Assembly (NCBI GenBank): GCA_947624465.1
Contig: CANQKJ010000158.1
Location: 1-5,093 of the forward strand
DNA: 5,093 nt
Source of the DNA: an uncultured Oscillospiraceae bacterium
GTDB lineage: Bacteria; Bacillota; Clostridia; Oscillospirales; Oscillospiraceae
Direction: 5' to 3'
The notes below the pieces were generated by a model. It did not search any database and was not told the origin of the DNA. It saw nothing but the letters and a program-made list of their open reading frames with translations. The position numbers and the translations under genes were made by a program. Shown one piece after another: positions 1 through 4,731 of the stretch (the stretch's first letter is position 1; the number at the start of each line of letters is the position of its first letter).

Positions 1-1183
1 TCAACACAAAGCTCCGCAATACGGCGATGAGCAAAGACATCCTTTCACGCATGGCAGATTGCAAATAATAAGTGGCAAGCACGGTGACGCCCATAAATGG
101 ATAGACGATGTAATACCGGCGAACAATTCCAGGTGCTGCCGCCGCAAGCTGCGGCGTCAACTTAACAAACAGCCCCACGAGTTGCACTGGGAATATCTCT
201 CCAAGGGCTGTGAATAACAGGCCGAGCGCCAATGCGGTGCGCAGTCCCATCCGCCAGAATACATTCATTCGATCATGCCGTCCCGCGCCGCAATTCGCTG
301 ATACCAGCGGTTGAATTGTCTGCCCAACGCCGCTGAACAGCGCCTGGAACAGCGAGCCCACAGCGGCGATCACGCCATAGACTGCCAAATCTATTGTGCC
401 GCCATATTTCATTACCTGATTATTCATCATAATGGCGATAACCACCACGCCCAAGTCTAATACACTGGCCCCAAAGCCGATGTCAAATATTTTCCAAACG
501 GCTTTTCCAATTTTATAGGGCCGTGCCAACTTCAGGCGGCAACTCTTGCGGAAAAAATGGCCGCACATGATAAGCGTCTGCAGGCTCGTGCCGATGACCG
601 TCGCCAGGCCAGCCCCACTCATACCCATGCCCAGCGGGAACACGAAAAACCAGTCGCCGAACATATTGACGCAGCCACCGATGATCACCGCTACCATAGC
701 CAGGCCAGGCGCCCCATCGTTTCGGATAAAGGAACCAAAAAATGTGGGCGCGAGAAAGACAGGAAAAAACCAGATGATCCATCGAGCATATTTCATAATC
801 GTGGGCATGAGCACTGTATCCGCACCGAAGAAAGTAAAAATCTGCTCATAGGAGATTCCAAACACAATCCAGGAAACGACGGTCAGCACAGCCATAACCA
901 GCAACGATGTGGTAAAATAAGCATTGCCCTTTTCCTCGTTCCCCTCACCTTTGGCGTTTGTCATGAGTACGGATCCACCAATTCCGCAGAGAATAGCCAG
1001 AAACACGATCACACCATATAGCGGGGTAACGATCGCCATAGCAGCGGCAGCCGGCGCTCCTTCCGATTGACCAACAGCAATGGTATCTACAAAGCTGTAA
1101 ATGGACATGACCAGTGCGCTGCCAAGGGAGGCCGTCAGGTATTTCCTATACAGCACACGCGCATCGCTTTTTACAAAATCCAT
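1..1183 (-). CDS. MATE-family multidrug efflux transporter (3' end outside window)
   Basis: Integral membrane antiporter of the MATE (NorM/MepA/DinF) family. Members export cationic drugs or metabolites in exchange for Na+ or H+. I translated the minus strand from 1183 to the window edge and found 394 codons with no stop; the family is usually about 440-460 residues, so roughly the last 50-60 are missing. Hydrophobic helices fill the whole length. Family-like signatures are the first-helix segment SIYSFVDTIAVGQ (residues 27-39), the mid-protein GDWFFVFPLGMGMSGAGLAT stretch, and the second-half motif QTIQP (288-292) followed by LVSANCGAG. The start at 1183 was chosen because GGAGG lies 8 nt upstream and the protein then begins with a short cytoplasmic MDFVKSDAR tail. 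The frame stays open upstream to 1324, so a longer start is possible. Family assignment is sure; substrate cannot be told. Confidence 0.93.
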   Translation of the reverse strand, partial: MDFVKSDARVLYRKYLTASLGSALVMSIYSFVDTIAVGQSEGAPAAAAMAIVTPLYGVIVFLAILCGIGGSVLMTNAKGEGNEEKGNAYFTTSLLVMAVLTVVSWIVFGISYEQIFTFFGADTVLMPTIMKYARWIIWFFPVFLAPTFFGSFIRNDGAPGLAMVAVIIGGCVNMFGDWFFVFPLGMGMSGAGLATVIGTSLQTLIMCGHFFRKSCRLKLARPYKIGKAVWKIFDIGFGASVLDLGVVVIAIMMNNQVMKYGGTIDLAVYGVIAAVGSLFQALFSGVGQTIQPLVSANCGAGRHDRMNVFWRMGLRTALALGLLFTALGEIFPVQLVGLFVKLTPQLAAAAPGIVRRYYIVYPFMGVTVLATYYLQSAMRERMSLLIAVLRSFVL

Positions 1184-1204
1184 GTATTGACCTCCAAAAG
1201 TAAA

Positions 1205-1305
1205 CGCCGGATAAGGCACCAAACGATTGAGCGTCTTATCTGGCATCACCACATACGCTGTGCTTGCCCTCCGACGGCTCTTTTCGTTTGACATCTTATC
1301 CGGCG
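1205..1305. repeat. 11-bp inverted repeat with a third, inner copy
   Basis: CGCCGGATAAG at 1205-1215 is the exact reverse complement of CTTATCCGGCG at 1295-1305. A third copy, CTTATCTGGC at 1235-1244, differs from the right arm at one base. The arms lie inside the presumed leader of the MATE gene. Confidence 0.7.
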
Positions 1306-1322
1306 TGTGATTACGATCACAC
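1305..1322. promoter_or_regulatory. Crp-like palindrome TGTGAT-N4-ATCACA
   Basis: GTGTGAT (1305-1311) and ATCACAC (1316-1322) are perfect 7-bp arms around the spacer TACG. The core fits the TGTGA-N6-TCACA consensus of Crp-type regulators. It lies about 14-31 bp downstream of the expected MATE transcription start, where a bound protein would repress. It could also be a small RNA hairpin at the 5' end of the leader. No Crp/Fnr gene is in the window. Confidence 0.4.
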
Positions 1323-1342
1323 ATCCTCCGATGAACAGTGGA

Positions 1343-1371
1343 ATGGTAACACAAATCTCACAAAAAATCAA
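1343..1371 (-). promoter_or_regulatory. Candidate promoter of the MATE gene
   Basis: On the minus strand, TTGATT (1371-1366) is followed after 17 bp by TACCAT (1348-1343), with an extended -10 TG one base before the -10 hexamer. Transcription would start near 1336. The -35 is also one arm of the small palindrome AATCAA-TCG-TTGATT (1366-1380), a possible regulatory site. Confidence 0.5.
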
Positions 1372-1480
1372 TCGTTGATTATTACAAAGTGCGTCAATCC
1401 TATGTGGAACGATAGATTTGTTCTTGTTGGCTGGGTAAACTTTTAATCTGTTCGTCACCCGTCAAACTGAATTCACTGGA

Positions 1481-1891
1481 TCAACCCGTATAGGCATCCT
1501 CGGCTGAATGAGTGAAATCTTGCATTTCAAGCCACGCCCGTTCTTCATCACTCTCCGGGATGTCGATTCGTTCGATCATAAATACCACAGGTCTTGTGCC
1601 ATCGTTGCAGCAGGCGATCATCATACGGTCATCATTCGTCCAGCCCTTCATGATGGAGCCGCCTTGAAGGGCGGTATAAACATACCGGCTTACGGCATCC
1701 CATGCCTCTCCGCAGAATTTCCCGTTCATCAGGTGATAGAAATCATCCTGCTGTGGGGTGCGTTTTAATACAAATGTATTACCCACCTGAAAAAAGGAGC
1801 ACGGTCCGGACTTCGGATCGGCCAAATATTTCTCTTGAAGCTCTGGAAAACACTTCTTCTCCAGAACGGTGATCTTGCATTCATGTTTCAT
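1481..1891 (-). CDS. TIGR04076 family protein, function unknown
   Basis: Small soluble protein of 136 residues. It matches from memory the TIGR04076 family, which is widespread in anaerobic bacteria and archaea and has no settled function. Seen in the translation: an N-terminal strand KITVLEKKCFPELQEKY (6-22), GPCSFFQVG (29-37), a central FCGEAWDAVSRYVYTALQGG (59-78), and the hallmark ACCNDGTRPVVFMIER (93-108). Cysteines at 31, 60, 94 and 95 fall in the conserved blocks, so metal binding or redox work is possible but unproven. The frame is open further upstream to 2146, but homology begins at MKHECKI and GGAG lies 9 nt before the ATG at 1891, so I use that start. The acidic tail after about residue 110 looks variable. 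The gene appears monocistronic. Confidence 0.82.
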   Translation of the reverse strand: MKHECKITVLEKKCFPELQEKYLADPKSGPCSFFQVGNTFVLKRTPQQDDFYHLMNGKFCGEAWDAVSRYVYTALQGGSIMKGWTNDDRMMIACCNDGTRPVVFMIERIDIPESDEERAWLEMQDFTHSAEDAYTG

Positions 1892-1948
1892 AATAAGCGT
1901 CTCCAATCGACTCCGATTTACCGGGTAGGCATATACTACTCTCCGATA

Positions 1949-1954
1949 ATCATA
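1949..1954 (-). promoter_or_regulatory. Extended -10 element for the TIGR04076 gene
   Basis: On the minus strand TATGAT (1954-1949) is preceded by TG one base upstream, giving a good extended -10. A matching -35 at 17 bp is poor. Transcription would start near 1942, leaving a leader of about 50 nt before the ATG at 1891. This supports the short start for that gene. Confidence 0.4.
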
Positions 1955-2067
1955 CCACAAAACCGTAAACGAATTTACTGTCATCGTTCCGAAAACACTT
2001 TTACATCGCATAGACGTTTTTTCTACTATAGTCCAAAATCCGTCCCGGCATTCCGCTAAAGAGCCTC

Positions 2068-2096
2068 TTGCTAATATCAGTGAATTATCATATAAT
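2068..2096 (+). promoter_or_regulatory. Promoter of the Phd/RelE operon, with possible operator
   Basis: TTGCTA (2068-2073), a 17-bp spacer and a perfect TATAAT (2091-2096) form a strong sigma-A-type promoter. An ATTAT-CAT-ATAAT palindrome (2084-2096) covers the -10, and GAATATTC (2104-2111) lies just downstream. Either could be the site where the antitoxin autoregulates, as is usual for Phd/YefM systems, but AT-rich palindromes arise easily by chance. The strong ribosome binding site GGAGGAGG is at 2112-2119. Confidence 0.6.
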
Positions 2097-2126
2097 AATG
2101 TTAGAATATTCGGAGGAGGCGCGGCG

Positions 2127-2393
2127 ATGCAGATCAAGTCATCCACTACATTGCGAAACGACTATAACGAAATTTCAACCCTGGCCCATGAGACGCGGGA
2201 ACCGGTCTACATCACCAAGAACGGAGAAAGCGACATCGTAGTCATGAGCGCCGACGCCTTTGAGGACCGCGAGATCATGCTGAAGCACAGAGCCGCCGTC
2301 CTGGAGGCGGAATTTTCCCGTCTCAGCGGGGAGCCTGTCTACTCCCTTGAAGAAGTCCGGGCAATGCTGAAGGAAAAATACCACCATGGGTGA
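2127..2393 (+). CDS. Type II antitoxin, Phd/YefM family
   Basis: Antitoxin of 88 residues expected to bind and neutralise the toxin encoded immediately downstream and to repress its own promoter as a complex. The N-terminal half (about 1-50) shows the Phd/YefM pattern: SSTTLRNDYNEIS (5-17), EPVYITKNGESDIVVMS (25-41), then DAFED. The C-terminal half is charged and helical, as expected for the toxin-wrapping segment (EAEFSRLSGEPVYSLEEVRAML). The ATG at 2127 follows GGAGGAGG by 7 nt and sits below a strong promoter. Its last 8 bases overlap the toxin gene, so translation is probably coupled. Family call is firm; no specific named system is implied. Confidence 0.93.
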   Translation: MQIKSSTTLRNDYNEISTLAHETREPVYITKNGESDIVVMSADAFEDREIMLKHRAAVLEAEFSRLSGEPVYSLEEVRAMLKEKYHHG

Positions 2394-2694
2394 GCGGCGT
2401 ATCACAGTTCTGTCCCCCGCCTGGAGGGATATTGACCGGATCGCGGACATCCACTTCAAACTGGCCGGGCCGAAATACGCCGAACAGATCATGGACAGGC
2501 TGCTGGAGAGCATCGGTTCTCTCACCGCCTATCCCTATCTGGGGCCGCTCCATCCCGACCCGGTTCTGGCGCAGCATCAGTACAGAAAGCTCGTCTGCGG
2601 CAACTACGTCTGCGTTTACAAAGTGATAGGAGAAGACATCGTCATCTACCGTGTCGTTGACGGACGCACAGATTACCCAAAACAGTTCCTATGA
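2386..2694 (+). CDS. Type II toxin, RelE/ParE family
   Basis: Toxin of 102 residues with the RelE/ParE fold. RelE members cleave mRNA on the ribosome and ParE members poison gyrase; sequence reading alone does not decide which. Seen: N-terminal strand RITVLSPAWRDI (5-16), helical region AGPKYAEQIMDRLLESIGSL, the turn AYPYLGPLHPD (48-58), then the strand-rich C-terminus YRKLVCGNYVCVYKV (66-80) and IYRVVDGRTDYPKQF (87-101), which is the usual ending of the family. Length is full. The ATG at 2386 overlaps the antitoxin stop by 8 bp and has AAGGA 11 nt upstream. GC is high: I count 36 of 60 bases in 2461-2520. Confidence 0.92.
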   Translation: MGERRITVLSPAWRDIDRIADIHFKLAGPKYAEQIMDRLLESIGSLTAYPYLGPLHPDPVLAQHQYRKLVCGNYVCVYKVIGEDIVIYRVVDGRTDYPKQFL

Positions 2695-2719
2695 GTTGGT
2701 TTGATGGAAGAGAATCTAC

Positions 2720-2748
2720 TTGTAAAACGTGTTGGTATGAAGTAAAAT
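2720..2748 (+). promoter_or_regulatory. Candidate promoter of the mntA-hepT operon
   Basis: TTGTAA (2720-2725), a 17-bp spacer and TAAAAT (2743-2748) lie in the 85-bp gap after the RelE/ParE gene. A purine-rich GAAAGGGGG (2762-2770) precedes the ATG at 2780 by 9 nt. This suggests that the second toxin-antitoxin pair is transcribed on its own, although no terminator separates it from the first pair. Confidence 0.5.
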
Positions 2749-2779
2749 CAAATCAGAAGAAGAAAGGGGGCGTTGTCCA

Positions 2780-3094
2780 ATGAGTAATCAGATTTATACG
2801 ATTGATGAGATACGGGATAAAGTTCGGCCAATAGCAGTAAAGCATGGGGTTGATAAGATATATTTGTTTGGTTCTTACGCAAGGGGCGACGCCACCGCCT
2901 CCAGTGATATCGATCTTTGCGTAGACGCACCGAGAATCCGGGGATTGTTTGCGCTTGGCGGACTCTATGCAGATCTTGAGGAATCGCTGGATAAGGGCCT
3001 TGACCTCATTACTGTAAAATCTTTGGATTACTCAGAGGATAAAGCCTTCTTAAATAATGTTCAGAAGGAGCGTGTGTTGATTTATGCCCAGTAG
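2780..3094 (+). CDS. mntA: MntA-type nucleotidyltransferase antitoxin
   Basis: Minimal nucleotidyltransferase of 104 residues. In characterised MntA/HepT (type VII) systems this enzyme transfers AMP from ATP to a tyrosine of HepT and so silences it. The DNA polymerase beta-like signature GS-X10-DXD is intact: G31, S32, D43 and D45 in GSYARGDATASSDIDL. A third acidic residue fits D75 in KGLDLITV, as needed for metal-dependent catalysis. The start at 2780 follows a GGGGG-type binding site. The 3' end overlaps hepT by 11 bp, with antitoxin first. The DNA is AT-richer than the preceding toxin-antitoxin pair. The catalytic set looks complete, so an active enzyme is expected. Confidence 0.93.
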   Translation: MSNQIYTIDEIRDKVRPIAVKHGVDKIYLFGSYARGDATASSDIDLCVDAPRIRGLFALGGLYADLEESLDKGLDLITVKSLDYSEDKAFLNNVQKERVLIYAQ

Positions 3095-3461
3095 AGATAT
3101 GCAGATAATTGACCATATCCAACGCTATTGCCGTAAAATATCTGAGTATATGAAAGAAGTAGGCGATGATTATACTGCTTTTTCTGAAAACGGCGTTTTA
3201 ATAGATGCCATTTGCCTAAATATTTTGCAAATCGGAGAACTCGCCAACACACTCTCGTTGGAATACCGAAAATCAACAAGTTCTGAGATTCCCTGGAGAG
3301 ATATTATTGGGATCAGAAATATCGTCGCGCACCATTATGGAACGATTGATGTAGAACGGATTTGGGACACTGTAAAGCAGGATATTCCACTTTTAAATGA
3401 TTTCTGTGAGGCGCAGTTTGGTGGTCATAAGCACAGCCTCGATTTTGGCCAGCAGATGTAG
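3084..3461 (+). CDS. hepT: HepT family RNase toxin
   Basis: All-helical toxin of 125 residues (HEPN superfamily, formerly DUF86). HepT proteins are RNases whose active site is RX4HXY. Here it is intact as R78, H83 and Y85 in RNIVAHHY; by analogy Y85 is the residue that MntA would AMPylate. Upstream helices include the typical AICLNILQIGELANTLS block (42-58), followed by IPWRDIIGIRN. The ATG at 3084 is the only possible start, because a TGA sits in frame two codons upstream. The nearest AGGAG ends 13 nt before it, so translational coupling with mntA is likely. GC is low: I count 21 of 60 bases in 3181-3240, against 36 of 60 in the RelE/ParE gene, which suggests separate acquisition. Confidence 0.94.
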   Translation: MPSRDMQIIDHIQRYCRKISEYMKEVGDDYTAFSENGVLIDAICLNILQIGELANTLSLEYRKSTSSEIPWRDIIGIRNIVAHHYGTIDVERIWDTVKQDIPLLNDFCEAQFGGHKHSLDFGQQM

Positions 3462-3556
3462 TTCGTCTTCCGAGTGCCGGTCCTGTTTTATGCAGGGAAG
3501 TTTTTGCACGATTCTTTTGCGGGGGCTGACCGCGTTTTAGTGACCGAAACCGCCTA

Positions 3557-3577
3557 TGACCACATAACCGACCACAG
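3557..3577 (+). repeat. Left pair of GACCACA repeats (possible integrase arm sites)
   Basis: GACCACA occurs at 3558-3564 and 3570-3576, exactly 12 bp apart, about 115 bp left of the tRNA fragment. The same 21-bp arrangement recurs at 3833-3853 with two mismatches. Direct repeats with a period near one helical turn on either side of an integration core are typical of arm-type binding sites for tyrosine recombinases. The role is inferred. Confidence 0.5.
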
Positions 3578-3690
3578 CCGGGCGTGTAGCACACGGACGC
3601 CAGCACACAAAACACATCAAAAAAGTATTTGAAATGCAATAAAAATGATTAAAAAGCACGACAAACGAATAGAAAAAGTTTGAACCATGT

Positions 3691-3736
3691 CTTGACGTGC
3701 GGGAGGTCACAGGTTCAAGTCCTGTATCGTCCACCA
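3691..3736 (+). pseudogene. 3' half of tRNA-Val(GAC): attachment-site scar
   Basis: The block reads as the 3' half of a tRNA. Anticodon loop TTGACGT (3692-3698) has anticodon GAC at 3694-3696. It is followed by the 3' anticodon strand GCGGG (3699-3703), variable loop AGGTC (3704-3708), T-arm ACAGG-TTCAAGT-CCTGT (3709-3725), acceptor strand ATCGTCC (3726-3732), discriminator A and encoded CCA (3734-3736). The 5' half is absent: bases 3687-3691 do not pair with GCGGG, and no D-arm or GGACGAT acceptor strand lies upstream. A break in the anticodon arm is the usual crossover region of tyrosine integrases in tRNA genes. The displaced 3' end would mark the junction of an island lying to the left. 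The intact gene would be at the other end of the element. Confidence 0.85.
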
Positions 3737-3739
3737 TTT

Positions 3740-3775
3740 TCCGGCCTGAAACCATGAGTTTCGGGCCGGATTTTT
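3740..3775 (+). terminator. Intrinsic terminator after the tRNA fragment
   Basis: A 13-bp stem (3740-3752 with 3758-3770, one T.G wobble) closes a 5-nt loop CATGA and is followed by TTTTT (3771-3775). It starts 3 nt after the CCA end, as expected for the native terminator of the tRNA gene, now separated from its promoter. Confidence 0.88.
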
Positions 3776-3832
3776 CTGTTTTCGGAACCAATTTCGCAGG
3801 ATTATTTTGGGAATTTTTGCGTTTTTTCGGCC

Positions 3833-3853
3833 TGACCACATAAATGACCACAG
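3833..3853 (+). repeat. Right pair of GACCACA repeats (possible integrase arm sites)
   Basis: GACCACA occurs at 3834-3840 and 3846-3852, again 12 bp apart and in the same orientation as the left pair. It lies about 97 bp right of the tRNA fragment. Together with the left pair it gives the fragment the layout of an attP-like site with two arms. Confidence 0.5.
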
Positions 3854-3865
3854 TCAGAAAAATTA

Positions 3866-3894
3866 GCCCCTTCGGGACGAGGTCCCGAAGGGGC
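3866..3894 (-). terminator. Strong hairpin with T-tract on the minus strand
   Basis: GCCCCTTCGGGA (3866-3877) and its perfect complement (3883-3894) form a 12-bp stem with loop CGAGG. On the plus strand it is preceded by AAAAATTA and not followed by T residues, so it would terminate minus-strand transcription. No minus-strand gene lies to its right in this window, which makes it an orphan terminator or a hairpin with another role. Confidence 0.6.
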
Positions 3895-4082
3895 GTAAAG
3901 CGGGATGTTATGGGGTGGTACATTCGGGGTGTTTTCTTTGAATCGGTGACGCAGAATTTGGGCGGGTGTTTGTTTTATGCGGAGAAGTTTTTACGGATGC
4001 CTCTATCGGAAAAGTATCAACAGCGGAAGATTGCAAGATAGTTGTGCGCGGGTGATGCCCGGTATTTTTTGTTTTGCAAGCA

Positions 4083-4111
4083 TTGACACGATGTCAGAAT
4101 AGTGCTATGCT
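4083..4111 (+). promoter_or_regulatory. Promoter of the flavin reductase-tetR operon
   Basis: A perfect -35 TTGACA (4083-4088), 17-bp spacer and -10 TATGCT (4106-4111) place the transcription start near 4118. The -35 is the left half of the first operator palindrome, so repression by a bound protein would be direct. Confidence 0.75.
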
Positions 4112-4132
4112 AATTGCAATGACACGATGTCA
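4084..4132. promoter_or_regulatory. Two identical operators TGACA-CGA-TGTCA
   Basis: The 13-bp palindrome TGACACGATGTCA occurs at 4084-4096 and 4120-4132, centres 36 bp apart. Both copies continue with GAA, so 16 bp are identical. The first covers the -35 and spacer; the second begins right after the expected transcription start. The likely ligand-controlled binder is the TetR-family protein encoded at 4732. A TTTGCAAGCA 10-mer also occurs twice (4073-4082, 4140-4149), so the whole site may come from a small duplication. Confidence 0.75.
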
Positions 4133-4164
4133 GAACATATTTGCAAGCAGGAGGGTTCTGGATC

Positions 4165-4719
4165 ATGAAGAAAAATGTTGGATCGCTGCTGGCGCTTTAT
4201 CCCACGCCGGTGACGGTGATTGGTGCTATGAACGGCGATAAGCCCACGTGGACTTTGGTTGCCCATATCGGCATTATCGGTCATGACCGGGTGTTGGTCA
4301 GTCTCGCCGCGCCGCACTTTATCAACGGGTGCATCAAGGAGACGAAAAAACTCTCAATCAACCTTGTGGACGAGGCCATGCTGCCGGAGGTCGATTATGT
4401 GGGCTCGGTCAGCGGCGCGAAGGCAGATAAGTCCGCTGTGTTTGAATATGACCTTGGGGACGCTGGTACTCCGATTATCCGCAAATCTCCCTTGACGATG
4501 GAGTGCAGCGTTGTGGATGTCTACAACACCCCGAATTTTGAGAGCTTCATCTGCACCATCGACAACACCTATGTGGCGGAGGAGCATCTCTCTGAAAAGG
4601 GCAAGGTCGATTATGAAACTCTGAAACCGGTGCTGTTTGAGTTCCCCACCTATCAGTATCTGAAAACCGGCGAAGTAATTGGGAAATGCCTGTCTTTCAA
4701 AAAGGCGCCGGAAAAATAA
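4165..4719 (+). CDS. Flavin reductase-like (flavoredoxin) FMN-binding protein
   Basis: Cytoplasmic protein of 184 residues with the split-barrel FMN-binding fold of the flavin reductase/flavoredoxin family. Members bind FMN and pass electrons from NAD(P)H or a partner protein. Seen: the N-terminal strand LYPTPVTVIGAMNGDKPTWTLVAHIG (11-36), the second strand VLVSLAAPHFINGCIKETKKLSINLV (43-68), then YVGSVSGAKADKSAVFE (78-94), matching the usual flavin-contact and dimer region. The C-terminal part carries the strand with ECSVVDVYN and a YLKTGEVIG turn. The ATG at 4165 was preferred over an in-frame TTG at 4141 because AGGAGGG (4149-4155) lies 9 nt upstream and homology starts there. It is the first gene of an operon with a TetR regulator 12 nt downstream. 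Its redox partner and substrate are unknown. Confidence 0.88.
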   Translation: MKKNVGSLLALYPTPVTVIGAMNGDKPTWTLVAHIGIIGHDRVLVSLAAPHFINGCIKETKKLSINLVDEAMLPEVDYVGSVSGAKADKSAVFEYDLGDAGTPIIRKSPLTMECSVVDVYNTPNFESFICTIDNTYVAEEHLSEKGKVDYETLKPVLFEFPTYQYLKTGEVIGKCLSFKKAPEK

Positions 4720-4731
4720 GGAGGACGCAAG

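Larger units (their letters stand above)
1184..1336 (-). promoter_or_regulatory. Structured leader of the MATE gene
   Basis: This is the transcribed region expected between the promoter and the MATE start, about 150 nt. Read on the minus strand it contains CGCCGGATAAG (1305-1295), a near copy GCCAGATAAG (1244-1235) and the exact complement CTTATCCGGCG (1215-1205), the last ending about 10 nt before the GGAGG of the gene. The outer pair can form a perfect 11-bp stem. The middle copy can instead pair with the last arm with one A.C mismatch, so the two stems exclude each other. The frame from ATG at 1324 or 1294 to the MATE ATG at 1183 has no stop. It is therefore either an N-terminal extension of up to 47 residues or a structured 5' UTR. 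I do not recognise a known riboswitch class. Confidence 0.45.
3484..3992 (+). repeat. Two direct copies of a 22-bp repeat encoding LFYA(G/E)KFL
   Basis: TGTTTTATGC followed by AGGGAAGTTTTT (3484-3505) recurs as TGTTTTATGC followed by GGAGAAGTTTTT (3971-3992), with two mismatches over 22 bp. In the frame that reads LFYAGKFL or LFYAEKFL, the alanine change is silent and the following leucine codon also differs silently (ttg/tta). The first copy lies in the frame directly after the hepT stop. The coordinates given span both copies. These may be members of a dispersed repeat family or remains of duplicated coding DNA. Confidence 0.5.
3462..4164. other. Gene-free stretch with integration-site remnants
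   Basis: No convincing protein gene is present in these 703 bases. The stretch holds a tRNA-Val 3' fragment (3691-3736), its terminator (3740-3775), two pairs of GACCACA repeats (3557-3577 and 3833-3853), two copies of a 22-bp repeat (3484-3505 and 3971-3992), a second strong hairpin (3866-3894) and, at its right end, the promoter and operators of the flavin reductase operon. From 3895 to about 4080, apart from the 22-bp repeat, I see nothing I can name. Confidence 0.7.

Noticed and set aside
557..1021. 154-residue plus-strand frame
   Set aside because: It lies antisense to the MATE gene in the matching codon register and has a histidine/glutamine-rich composition typical of a shadow frame.
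1205..1305. Enterobacterial REP element
   Set aside because: The CTTATCCGGC core resembles part of the E. coli REP consensus, but the rest of the element does not match and the gene content is Gram-positive.
1892..2146. N-terminal extension of the TIGR04076 protein to a start at 2146
   Set aside because: Family homology begins at 1891 with a good GGAG site, the extension overlaps the antitoxin start and its promoter, and an extended -10 lies inside it.
3537..3923. 128-residue minus-strand frame containing DDTGLEPVTSRT
   Set aside because: This motif is the well-known artefact of translating the antisense of a tRNA 3' end. Here it covers the tRNA-Val fragment, and the rest of the frame crosses a terminator and repeats.
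3844..4041. 65-residue plus-strand frame
   Set aside because: It has no ribosome binding site, starts inside the repeat pair and reads through a 12-bp hairpin. I treat only its LFYAEKFL segment as a repeat of interest.
4048..4072. Terminator at CGGG-TGATG-CCCG followed by a T run
   Set aside because: The stem is only 4 bp, and no gene ends just before it.
4141..4164. TTG start for the flavin reductase
   Set aside because: The ribosome binding site AGGAGGG would fall inside the coding region; the ATG at 4165 has ideal spacing.
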